From PALSA-1296 sp037143335 (GTDB lineage: Bacteria > Bacteroidota > Ignavibacteria > Palsa-1295), in the NCBI GenBank assembly GCA_037143335.1, contig JBAWZA010000004.1, positions 1 through 64,000 of the forward strand: DNA of 64,000 bases, given 5' to 3'. Made by a program: the position numbers and the translations under genes. Under the pieces are notes generated by a model. The model saw only the letters and a list, made by a program, of their open reading frames with translations. It had not been told where the DNA came from and did no database searches. Shown here piece after piece: positions 51,180 through 59,752 of the stretch. Each line of letters opens with the position of its first letter. The first letter of the stretch is position 1.

Positions 51180-53087
51180 TTGCAAAATCTCATACCATAT
51201 ATAGTAGTTGCTCCGCTTCTCGGATTCCTGATAAACGGGTTATTCGGCGGTCGTTACAAAAATAAAGCCGTTGCGGGTTGGATCGGCACTATTGCCGTCA
51301 CCATCAGCTTTATTATCGCGGCAGGTGTTTTTATCGAGATGCTCTCGATGCCTGAGGAGCATCGTGCGATTCACGTGAAGCTATTCGATTGGATAAGTGT
51401 CGGCAAAGTAAACGTCGGAATCTCATACCTGATTGATCAACTCTCAATCATTTTTATTCTGGTCATCACTGGAATAGGGGCATTAATTCACCTCTACTCC
51501 ACCGGCTACATGAAAGGTGATCCGGGCTATACTCGGTTCTTCACCTATCTCAATCTTTTTATTGTCATGATGCTTCAGCTTGTCATGGCAGATAATTATT
51601 TACTCACCTTCCTCGGTTGGGAGGGAGTTGGGTTATGCAGTTATCTCTTGATCGGATTCTGGTATGAAGAGGTAAAGAACGGTGATGCCGCCAAGAAAGC
51701 ATTTATTGTAAATAGAATCGGTGACTTTGGATTTCTTGTAGCGATGGGATTGATGCTCGTCCTCTTTGGTTCGCTCAATTATTCTGATGTCCTTGGTGGT
51801 GCGACTTCGATGGGTCAAAACTCCACGATCGGACTCATCACGATGATGCTCTTCTTGGGTTGTACAGGAAAGAGTGCTCAGATTCCGCTCTATATATGGT
51901 TGCCCGATGCGATGGCAGGTCCGACGCCTGTTTCAGCACTTATCCACGCGGCGACGATGGTGACCAGTGGTATATACTTGGTTGCCAGAAGTAATATCCT
52001 ATTCGCACTCTCGCCTACCACGCTGGCTGTAATTTCAATCGTAGCTATCGCCACTGCACTGATTGCAGCGATGATAGCACTATTTCAAAATGACATCAAG
52101 AAGGTTTTGGCTTACTCGACTGTATCGCAATTAGGATACATGTTTTTAGGTTTGGGTGTTGGTGCATTCGGAGCAGGTGTATTTCACGTCTTGACCCATG
52201 CTTTTTTTAAGGCATGTTTATTTCTCGGTTCAGGTGCGGTGATTCATGCAATGCACCATGAGCAAGATATGCAGAAAATGGGTGGGTTGAAAAAATATTT
52301 ACCGATCACATTCTGGACATTCGCACTGGCTACCCTTGCTATCGCAGGCATCCCCCCGTTCGCAGGATTCTTTTCGAAGGACGAAATTTTGTGGAAAGCA
52401 TTCTCACAAGGTAGTCCGATTCTCTGGGCATTGGGCGCACTCGGTGCATTTATGACAGCGTTCTATATGGCGCGAGCTTTGTATCTTACTTTCTACGGTA
52501 AGGAGCGTTTCGATGCGCACCACCACCCACCTCACGAAGTTGACGCGTCAATGTGGATTCCACTTGTCGTTCTTGCTGGTCTTTCAGTTCTTGGTGGATT
52601 ATTAGGGTCACCAACTGGAGCGCTTGAGAAATGGCTTGCACCCATCGTTGAAAAAGGTGAATCAATCGTTATCGCCTCACGCTCTGGCGGTTCTAATCTT
52701 GAGCAATTTGAATTGCCGTTGCTCATTATCTCAGTCATCATTGCAATCGTTGGAATTTTGCTAGCGACCAGGTACTACAAGAACCGCATTACTCTTGCAA
52801 CTGACGAGAAATCGCTCGGCGGATTCTATAAACTCTCCACAAATAAATTTTATGTTGACGAATTTTACGATGGAGCCATTATTCAACCCACGTACGGAGT
52901 TTCTGATAGCTTTTTATATAAGATTGTTGATGTCAAGATTGTGGATGGAGTTATCAATGGCTCCGCTATCATGGTAGATATGCTCAGTTCTTATGCACGT
53001 AAAATCCAGACGGGTATCATTCAAAATTATGCTGTGATGATTGTTGTCGGCATCTTGGTATTGCTATCGTATGTACTAATTTTTTAA
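51180..53087 (+). CDS. nuoL: NADH-quinone oxidoreductase subunit L
   Basis: A 635-residue antiporter-like subunit. TTG 51180 (MQNLIPYIVVAPLLGFLING) follows AAAAAAGGAT and fits the family N-terminus better than TTG 51159. Conserved blocks: LLTFLGWEGVGLCSYLLIGFW, GKSAQIPLYIWLPDAMAGPTPVSALIHAATMVTSGIYL and IKKVLAYSTVSQLGYM, with the long C-terminal lateral helix region (about 520-635). Its stop overlaps the nuoM start by one base (TAATG). Confidence 0.94.
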   Translation: MQNLIPYIVVAPLLGFLINGLFGGRYKNKAVAGWIGTIAVTISFIIAAGVFIEMLSMPEEHRAIHVKLFDWISVGKVNVGISYLIDQLSIIFILVITGIGALIHLYSTGYMKGDPGYTRFFTYLNLFIVMMLQLVMADNYLLTFLGWEGVGLCSYLLIGFWYEEVKNGDAAKKAFIVNRIGDFGFLVAMGLMLVLFGSLNYSDVLGGATSMGQNSTIGLITMMLFLGCTGKSAQIPLYIWLPDAMAGPTPVSALIHAATMVTSGIYLVARSNILFALSPTTLAVISIVAIATALIAAMIALFQNDIKKVLAYSTVSQLGYMFLGLGVGAFGAGVFHVLTHAFFKACLFLGSGAVIHAMHHEQDMQKMGGLKKYLPITFWTFALATLAIAGIPPFAGFFSKDEILWKAFSQGSPILWALGALGAFMTAFYMARALYLTFYGKERFDAHHHPPHEVDASMWIPLVVLAGLSVLGGLLGSPTGALEKWLAPIVEKGESIVIASRSGGSNLEQFELPLLIISVIIAIVGILLATRYYKNRITLATDEKSLGGFYKLSTNKFYVDEFYDGAIIQPTYGVSDSFLYKIVDVKIVDGVINGSAIMVDMLSSYARKIQTGIIQNYAVMIVVGILVLLSYVLIF

Positions 53088-54637
53088 TGGGATTACTTTC
53101 ACTTCTCATACTCGTCCCACTCTGCGGTGCCGCACTGCTGCATTTCATCAAGGATGGAAAGCAAGCGAAGTACTTTGCCTTAGGCGTTGCAATGGTTTCG
53201 TTTGTGATTTCCCTCGTTGCCTTTACGCAGTTTGATCAAGGTGTGACGGGATTTCAGTTGCAAGAAAAATACTCGTGGATTAGCTCTCGAACGATTTCAA
53301 TCTCCTACTCGCTCGGAGTAGATGGCATGGCAATGCTCCTGGTTTTGCTTACCACCTTCTTGATGGTCATTGCTCTAATCGGCACATGGAATTCAACGAC
53401 AAAATCCCTTTCGAGTCTGATGGCGTTGCTCCTCTTGCTCGAAGCTGCAATGATCGGCGTTTTCTGTTCACTCGATCTTTTCTTGTTTTATATCTTCTGG
53501 GAGTTGATCTTGATTCCCATGTATTTTATTATTGGTATTTGGGGAGGGGAGAGAAGAATTTACTCGGCAGTAAAATTTTTCATCTACACTCTCGCTGGCT
53601 CGCTCCTCATGCTCGTGGCAATTATATGGCTCGGTGTAGAAGCATCGAAAGTAACAGGGGTATTCACCACAAGTTTTGCTGATCTGCAAAAAGCAAGTGC
53701 GGCTTTATCTCTGAATGTTCAGCAATACCTCTTTTGGGCTTTTGCTATTTCGTTTGCAATAAAGGTACCATTATTCCCATTCCATACATGGTTGCCCGAT
53801 GCACACGTCGAAGCTCCTACTATCGGCTCTGTGATTCTTGCCGGAGTGCTCCTGAAAATGGGAACGTACGGAATGATTCGATTTAATCTCGGACTTTTTC
53901 CTGCGGCGAGTATTGACAATGCGACGATTATGTCCACACTTGCTGTGATAGGAATCATCTATGGTGCACTTGTTGCGATGGTGCAAACTGATATTAAAAA
54001 GCTCATCGCTTATTCGTCTGTTACCCACATGGGATTTCTTGTGCTTGGTATTTTTTCGATGACACGTGAGGGACTGCAAGGCGCAGTGATTCAAATGATT
54101 AATCACGGACTCTCGACGGGGATGCTCTTCATGATGTTCGGAATGATGTATGAGCGAACCCATACCCGTGAGATTAAAGATTATGGCGGACTTGCGAAGA
54201 TCACTCCGAAGTACGCCGTGTTTTTTGCAATCGCTATGCTTTCAAGCGTCGGATTGCCAGGGCTTAACGGTTTCGTTGGCGAGTATTTGACGCTCATGGG
54301 AGCATTTCAATCAACGGTGTTGAATAGTTGGGTGTATGGAATTCTCGGTTGCTCGGGTGTTATTCTTGCTGCGGTTTATCTGCTCTGGATGTATCAACGA
54401 TTCATGCTCGGCCCGATCACGAATGAGCATAACAGAAACGTGAAAGATCTTTCAACACGTGAGATGACTGCGCTTGTACCGCTTGTGATTTTTATGATTT
54501 GGATTGGAATACAACCAATGAATTTTCTTAAGGTAAGTGAGAAGAGTATCAATGCGCAGTCGGATGCTCTGTTGCACACTCAGAGCGTTGCACCATCGCA
54601 ATACCAAATAATTCAGCCCAGTATTATCGTTAAATAA
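53087..54637 (+). CDS. nuoM: NADH-quinone oxidoreductase subunit M
   Basis: A 516-residue antiporter-like proton-pumping subunit. FYIFWELILIPMYFIIGIWGG, VPLFPFHTWLPDAHVEAPT, LKMGTYGMIRFNL and DIKKLIAYSSVTHMGFL are diagnostic of NuoM. ATG in the TAATG overlap with nuoL. nuoN follows after 19 bp. Confidence 0.95.
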   Translation: MGLLSLLILVPLCGAALLHFIKDGKQAKYFALGVAMVSFVISLVAFTQFDQGVTGFQLQEKYSWISSRTISISYSLGVDGMAMLLVLLTTFLMVIALIGTWNSTTKSLSSLMALLLLLEAAMIGVFCSLDLFLFYIFWELILIPMYFIIGIWGGERRIYSAVKFFIYTLAGSLLMLVAIIWLGVEASKVTGVFTTSFADLQKASAALSLNVQQYLFWAFAISFAIKVPLFPFHTWLPDAHVEAPTIGSVILAGVLLKMGTYGMIRFNLGLFPAASIDNATIMSTLAVIGIIYGALVAMVQTDIKKLIAYSSVTHMGFLVLGIFSMTREGLQGAVIQMINHGLSTGMLFMMFGMMYERTHTREIKDYGGLAKITPKYAVFFAIAMLSSVGLPGLNGFVGEYLTLMGAFQSTVLNSWVYGILGCSGVILAAVYLLWMYQRFMLGPITNEHNRNVKDLSTREMTALVPLVIFMIWIGIQPMNFLKVSEKSINAQSDALLHTQSVAPSQYQIIQPSIIVK

Positions 54638-54656
54638 GTAATCGCAAGATACGTTT

Positions 54657-56099
54657 GTGAGCCAAACAGATTTTATCGCGGCACTACCGCTCTTCATTCT
54701 AGCAGGCACAGGGCTTCTGATCTTGCTTTGGGATGCGTTCGAGAAAAAACCTTCGAATGTGCCGTTGTTTCTACTTGTGCTCGCTTCGGTTGGCGCTGGG
54801 ATTCTCGCAGCTATAAATATGACGGGAACACAAACCGTCGCATTTGGTGGACTCTTCTTTGACTCCGGATACTCCAATTTCTTTACGATCATTTTCTGTG
54901 CCGCAACTGCCATTACAGGATTACTTGCAAAAGATTATTTGAAAGGGGAGGAAGTTCTGGTCGGCGAATTTTCTGCATTGTTACTATTTGCTGCTTCCGG
55001 AATGGTGATGATGGCATCAGGTGCAGATTTGTTAATTACATTTCTCGGCCTTGAAATAATGTCCATCGCATTTTATGTCCTTGCCGGGTTATTCCGTACG
55101 CGTTCAGAATCAAATGAAGCCGCACTTAAATATTTTCTCCTGGGAGCATTTGCAACTGGATTTTTCCTCTACGGTATTGCGCTGATATACGGAAGTTTGG
55201 GGACGATGAATCTTCGGACGATGAGTAACATCCAAACTACGATCAGTTTTAGTTCAGGATTGTTGATTGGACTTTGTCTGATGATCGTAGGTTTTGCATT
55301 CAAGGTTGCCGCGTTTCCATTCCATCAGTGGGCGCCCGATGTATACGAAGGCTCACCTACGATTGTCGCAGGCTACATGTCAACTGCCGGAAAAGCAGCA
55401 GCATTTAGTGCAATCATTCTTGTCTTCAGTTCAATACCTTCATCGGCGTTAGCCGGTAATGCTGGGAAAATACAAACAGTAGTCGCAGTACTCGCGGCGA
55501 TGTCCATGCTCTATGGCAATATCGTTGCAATCTCGCAAACAAAGATCAAGCGAATGCTTGCCTACTCAAGCACTGCTCATGCAGGGTATCTCTTGATTGG
55601 CATTGCTGCTCTCAATACTTCCGGAGCGATTGGCGTAGCAATTTATGCGGCAGTCTATTTACTTATGCAAGTTTCTGCATTCGGAATTGTTGCACTTCTT
55701 GAAAAGGACTCTGAAGGCGGACTCACTTTAGATGACTACAACGGATTGGCGAAACGTCGTCCTTGGGCTGCTTTTTTCTTGAGTCTGCTCATGCTTTCGC
55801 TTGCAGGGATTCCGCCGTTCGCTGGATTTTTCGGAAAGTACTATCTCTTTTTAGCGGCTATCAATTCGGGGATGACTTGGCTTGCGATTGTCGGAGTCAT
55901 CTCAAGTATCATTGCAAGTTACTTTTATCTTCGCGTAATTGTGAGGATGTATTTCGGCGAAAGTAAAAGCGAAGCTACTGAAACGAATCCAGAGAATAAT
56001 CTCACCTACCTCACGATTGGCATTGCTTCGATAGCACTCATCGTGCTCGGTTGTATGCCTGGTTTCTTAACGGATGCCGCAGGCTATTTTTTCAAATAA
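54657..56099 (+). CDS. nuoN: NADH-quinone oxidoreductase subunit N
   Basis: A 480-residue antiporter-like subunit, GTG start (MSQTDFIAALPLFILAGTGL). FKVAAFPFHQWAPDVYEGSPT, AGYMSTAGKAAAF, QTKIKRMLAYSSTAHAGYL and LSLAGIPPFAGFFGKYYLF are the NuoN signature blocks. Last complex I gene in the run; the repair enzyme gene starts 4 bp after its stop. Confidence 0.94.
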   Translation: MSQTDFIAALPLFILAGTGLLILLWDAFEKKPSNVPLFLLVLASVGAGILAAINMTGTQTVAFGGLFFDSGYSNFFTIIFCAATAITGLLAKDYLKGEEVLVGEFSALLLFAASGMVMMASGADLLITFLGLEIMSIAFYVLAGLFRTRSESNEAALKYFLLGAFATGFFLYGIALIYGSLGTMNLRTMSNIQTTISFSSGLLIGLCLMIVGFAFKVAAFPFHQWAPDVYEGSPTIVAGYMSTAGKAAAFSAIILVFSSIPSSALAGNAGKIQTVVAVLAAMSMLYGNIVAISQTKIKRMLAYSSTAHAGYLLIGIAALNTSGAIGVAIYAAVYLLMQVSAFGIVALLEKDSEGGLTLDDYNGLAKRRPWAAFFLSLLMLSLAGIPPFAGFFGKYYLFLAAINSGMTWLAIVGVISSIIASYFYLRVIVRMYFGESKSEATETNPENNLTYLTIGIASIALIVLGCMPGFLTDAAGYFFK

Positions 56100-56103
56100 C
56101 GAT

Positions 56104-57696
56104 ATGCTTCCGGTTCTCAACTCAACGACTTCCCGCTCTTTTGATGACTTCTTGATAAAGAAGGCAGGTATTCCGTCACTCGTGCTTATGGAAAATGCCG
56201 CACGCGGTGCGATGCAAGCGATTGAAGATTGGCTTGACGAAACAAATTCAAAGGCAATCTTAATTTTTTGCGGTAAAGGGAATAATGGAGGCGATGGACT
56301 CGTGCTTGCACGATTGTTGCATGAAGCAGGGAAAGAAGTATTTGTTTTTATCGCAGCTACCGCGAAGGAATTATCTCCTGATACTGCAACAGAGCTAAAA
56401 ATTCTTCGCACGTTCTTGTCGAAGGATCAGATAATCCACTATCCTCTTGGCGATACACATTTTCTCGCACATATACAAGTTTGCATCATCGTGGACGCGA
56501 TATTAGGGACGGGTGCCGACGGCGCACTCCGGAATCGGTCGAAGGAAGCAGTGATGGATTTGATGTCGCTTCAAGAGCATTTCAAAGCGAAAGTGCTTGC
56601 ACTTGATCTGCCGACAGGATTGAATGCAGATACAGGTGCAATCGAGACATTCGAGAAGGGGACACCTATAGTCGTCAACGCAGATCGAACGGTTGCGATG
56701 GGCACGCTCAAACAAGGATTCTATCTTCAAGGCGGTCCCGACGTCGTGGGTGAAGTTTCAATCGCGCCGTTGGGAGGAGCATACTCAGCATTCGGCGCTA
56801 CTTCTGCTCAATTACTTGAGGAGAATGATTCCGCCTCATTCCCGCCTGAGAGAAACGCGGTATCATCCAAGTTTGATTACGGACATGTACTGTCGATTTC
56901 GGGGTCGTATGGAATGACTGGTGCGGCGATTTTGTCTGCTAAGTCAGCACTCCGAAGTGGGTGTGGGTTGGTATCGGTTGCCACTCCAGAGTCACAACGA
57001 GCAATCATCGCATCTGCAATGCCAGAGCTAATGACGTTCGGATTACCTGAGGATGATGATGGCTTACCACTTGCGAAGAGTTTTAAGAAGTTATCACACC
57101 TATTAAGCAAAGCTACAGTCATTCACTGCGGCTCGGGTTGGTTGCAGACTGAGGAGACCGATGAACTCGTTCGTCAACTCCTCTCGAAAGTCCGCAAGCC
57201 AATCGTTCTTGATGGTGGAGCACTTCTTGGCTTTTCGAAATTTAAGAAATTGTTGCGCGAACGGAAGGCGCCGACAATTCTGACTCCGCATCTTGGCGAA
57301 TTTGCTGCGATGCTCGAGATGAACTGGCAGGATGTTGAAAAAAACAAGCTAAACCTTGCGCGAAATTATGCCATAAAGAATAAAGTAATTCTCGTACTTA
57401 AAGGTGCACCGACAATTGTTGTGACTGAGACGGGGCAGATATACTTCAACTCAACCGGCAATCCTGGAATGGCAACGGCAGGTTCCGGCGATGTGCTTGC
57501 AGGAATCATCGCTGGGATCACAGCACAAGGTGGAGTCTTGCATCATTCGGTACTTTACGCTGTTTATGCACATGGGTTAGCTGGTGATTTGGCGGCTGAA
57601 GTCCTAACAGAAGCCGCAATGACTGCGACCGATATACTCGAATGTTTACCTAAAGCTTTTGGTGAATTAGCAACGGGGCGATTAAATGAAAAATAA
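56104..57696 (+). CDS. nnr: Bifunctional NAD(P)HX epimerase/dehydratase
   Basis: A 530-residue metabolite-repair enzyme from ATG 56104. The N-terminal half (1-215) is the YjeF_N epimerase: SLVLMENAARGA, CGKGNNGGDGLVLARLL, ALDLPTGLNADTG. The C-terminal half (240-525) is the YjeF_C ADP-dependent dehydratase: ILTPHLGEFAAML, VILVLKGAPTIV and NSTGNPGMATAGSGDVLAGIIAG. Together they restore hydrated NAD(P)H. Its location directly after nuoN ties NADH repair to NADH oxidation. It overlaps the following small ORF by 11 bp. Confidence 0.93.
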   Translation: MLPVLNSTTSRSFDDFLIKKAGIPSLVLMENAARGAMQAIEDWLDETNSKAILIFCGKGNNGGDGLVLARLLHEAGKEVFVFIAATAKELSPDTATELKILRTFLSKDQIIHYPLGDTHFLAHIQVCIIVDAILGTGADGALRNRSKEAVMDLMSLQEHFKAKVLALDLPTGLNADTGAIETFEKGTPIVVNADRTVAMGTLKQGFYLQGGPDVVGEVSIAPLGGAYSAFGATSAQLLEENDSASFPPERNAVSSKFDYGHVLSISGSYGMTGAAILSAKSALRSGCGLVSVATPESQRAIIASAMPELMTFGLPEDDDGLPLAKSFKKLSHLLSKATVIHCGSGWLQTEETDELVRQLLSKVRKPIVLDGGALLGFSKFKKLLRERKAPTILTPHLGEFAAMLEMNWQDVEKNKLNLARNYAIKNKVILVLKGAPTIVVTETGQIYFNSTGNPGMATAGSGDVLAGIIAGITAQGGVLHHSVLYAVYAHGLAGDLAAEVLTEAAMTATDILECLPKAFGELATGRLNEK

Positions 57697-57880
57697 CATC
57701 GATCAGTTTAGGGTTTTTCTTTTCTTAGCGAGTTTGGTTATTCTCTCCCAATTCAGTGGATGGGAGAAAGACCTGATTGCAGTTTTACTTCTAGTGTTGG
57801 TCTTTGCTTTGAAAATGTTCGGAAAGAAAAAAGGCATAGTTATTGGTGCGTCAAATGTTCATCTCTCCAATCCTACGTAA
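57686..57880 (+). CDS. Small hydrophobic two-helix ORF between nnr and ccmB
   Basis: A 64-residue reading frame starting ATG inside the end of nnr and ending 26 bp inside ccmB. Helices FLFLASLVILSQFSGW and DLIAVLLLVLVFALKMFGKKK, the latter followed by positive charges, look like a real small membrane protein and explain the 158 bp between nnr and ccmB. No family recognised. The overlapping starts and stops fit translational coupling. Confidence 0.5.
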   Translation: MKNNIDQFRVFLFLASLVILSQFSGWEKDLIAVLLLVLVFALKMFGKKKGIVIGASNVHLSNPT

Positions 57881-58517
57881 AGACCTCCGCATCGAACTCC
57901 GTTCACGCTTCGGTGTAAGTGCGGTGGTGATGTTCCTCCTCGTTACAGTGACGACAATTTTATTCTCCGCACCCGGTGAACAGATTGGCTCATCACTCAT
58001 GAGTGCTTTATTTTGGATTTCACTTTTTTTTGGTGCGCTTACTGGGTTGGCGCGGTCTTTTGTTTCCGAAGAAGAACGCGGCACTTCGTTTCTGTTGAGG
58101 CTTCATGCTGAACCCGAGCAAGTATTTTGGGGGAAGTATCTGTTCAATCTTCTGCTAATAGTATCGCTGAGTATATCGGCGATTGTGATGTTTGCATTTT
58201 TCTTCCGCGATTTTCATGTTCGGGATATTGCGATGTTTCTGCTTCAATTAGCACTCGGAGCTGTCGGAACATCCGCAATAATTACTATTCTCTCTGCACT
58301 AGTCGCCAGAGCTTCCCAGAAAGGCGCGCTACTTCCCGTCTTGGCGTTGCCTGTCTTACTCCCTTTGGTTATTGCTACGACTGATGCGACGCGAATTACT
58401 TTCGAAACTACGAATGCTTGGGAGGGAATACGCGGAGATATTCTTATTCTTTTTTCGTTTGATATTGCTGTAACGCTTGTGTCGTATGTGCTCTTTCATT
58501 TGATTTGGAAAGAGTAA
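57855..58517 (+). CDS. ccmB: Haem exporter subunit CcmB
   Basis: A 220-residue, six-helix membrane protein from ATG 57855 (MFISPILRKDLRIELRSRF). RKDLRIELRSRFG, FVSEEERGTSFLLRL, QVFWGKYLFNLLL and ASQKGALLPVLALPVLLPLVI fit CcmB, the permease of the CcmABCD haem-handling complex for cytochrome c maturation. A ccmA ATPase gene is not seen in the window. ccmC follows after 6 bp. Confidence 0.88.
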   Translation: MFISPILRKDLRIELRSRFGVSAVVMFLLVTVTTILFSAPGEQIGSSLMSALFWISLFFGALTGLARSFVSEEERGTSFLLRLHAEPEQVFWGKYLFNLLLIVSLSISAIVMFAFFFRDFHVRDIAMFLLQLALGAVGTSAIITILSALVARASQKGALLPVLALPVLLPLVIATTDATRITFETTNAWEGIRGDILILFSFDIAVTLVSYVLFHLIWKE

Positions 58518-58523
58518 TCGAAA

Positions 58524-59480
58524 TTGATGTCAAAATTTTTTCACTCAAACATTTACCACCTGCTTCTCGGCGCGCTTTTCGCCGTTAGCACATTCGTTTG
58601 CTTCGCCACTCCCATTGGTGGCAGTTTCAATGATGTGATCACATTGAAGATGAATAATGTAGCAAATGTGACACCAGTCAAGATGAAGGTGATTTCGCTT
58701 TCCTATGACAGCCTCACAAAGAAATTTTATAACGTTACTGATCTGTATGGAACGCCTGCACGTGTGCTGATAAATTCTTCGGTGTCGCTAAAACTTGGCG
58801 ACAATCTTGTTGCTGAGTGCAGTTATATGCCGACAGAAAAAATATTTAATGTAGTTCGGATCGAGCGGATTAATCCTTTGCTTACTTTTCCGTTAATTCA
58901 AGGACTCGGAGAACTCGGGAGAAATATGCTCTTTCATGTGCCGATGTCATTTGTTGCTTTCATTGCATTCTTGATAGCTACAGTCTATTCGATTCAATTT
59001 CTTCGCACAAAGAAAGTTTATTTTGACCATAGTGCGTGGGCAGCAAGCTCCATCGGATTACTCTTTACTACACTTGCAACGGTGACAGGCAGTATTTGGG
59101 CACGGTTTTCGTGGGGATCGTTCTGGAGTTGGGATCCAAGGGAAACATCTATTTTTATTTTATTGCTGATTTATTTAGCATATTTCTTGCTTCGCTCGCT
59201 CTTAGAAGAGAGTCACGAAAAGAAAGCTCGGCTGGCGGCAGTGTATAATATCATTGCATTCGTTACCGTCCCTTTTTTGATGTTTGTATTGCCTCGTATT
59301 ACTCAGAGCCTCCACCCAGGATCGAGTGGAACAGAGGCACCGGTTATTAATCTTTCTGGGAAGACACATACGGATCCAATCTTGAGTTATGTTTTGTGGA
59401 CGCATGTGACTTTATTCACCCTCCTTTTTTGGTGGATGAAGGATCTCTACACAACCATTCTTCGAAAAGAGAATGAGTAA
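58524..59480 (+). CDS. ccmC: CcmC-like haem lyase subunit with an extra N-terminal periplasmic domain
   Basis: A 318-residue membrane protein. The CcmC core is at 115-318: His138 (FHVPMS), tryptophan-rich haem motif WGSFWSWDPRETS (197-209) and His264 (ITQSLHP). Unlike the usual CcmC (about 220-240 residues), about 70 residues (45-115) are inserted between helix 1 (10-30) and the next helix. This part, with FYNVTDLYGTPARVLINSS, LKLGDNLVAECSYMP and FNVVRIERI, has the strand pattern of an OB fold and resembles CcmE, though the CcmE haem His is not present. Start ATG 58524 or 58527. Confidence 0.8.
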   Translation: MMSKFFHSNIYHLLLGALFAVSTFVCFATPIGGSFNDVITLKMNNVANVTPVKMKVISLSYDSLTKKFYNVTDLYGTPARVLINSSVSLKLGDNLVAECSYMPTEKIFNVVRIERINPLLTFPLIQGLGELGRNMLFHVPMSFVAFIAFLIATVYSIQFLRTKKVYFDHSAWAASSIGLLFTTLATVTGSIWARFSWGSFWSWDPRETSIFILLLIYLAYFLLRSLLEESHEKKARLAAVYNIIAFVTVPFLMFVLPRITQSLHPGSSGTEAPVINLSGKTHTDPILSYVLWTHVTLFTLLFWWMKDLYTTILRKENE

Positions 59481-59536
59481 ACACCGTTTTTTTTGAAAAT
59501 TAGCTGATACAACGTTCTAATTATTTGCTCAACCTA

Positions 59537-59656
59537 TGGATTTTTTACAAGATCACCCACTCTACGTTGTCGGAATAATCGCAACCGTGATATGGCTTGG
59601 AATCTTCGGATTTCTCTATCGCCTTAACAATCGCGTAAACAAGTTAAAGAAGTAAG
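59537..59656 (+). CDS. ccmD: CcmD-like short membrane protein
   Basis: A 39-codon ORF (MDFLQDHPLYVVGIIATVIW to NNRVNKLKK) with one transmembrane helix and a basic tail, 56 bp after ccmC. CcmD is a tiny single-helix protein encoded after ccmC that helps release haem-loaded CcmE. Placement, length and topology all agree; the sequence is too short for stronger proof. No terminator seen after it. Confidence 0.6.
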
Positions 59657-59752
59657 TCTCGCCGAAGTTGTCTCCCTCATCAAGACAAGTGTAACTATTG
59701 AGTTGGGGATGTGTTTTCTCTTATGTCGTTTTGTTGATTTATTTATACACTC

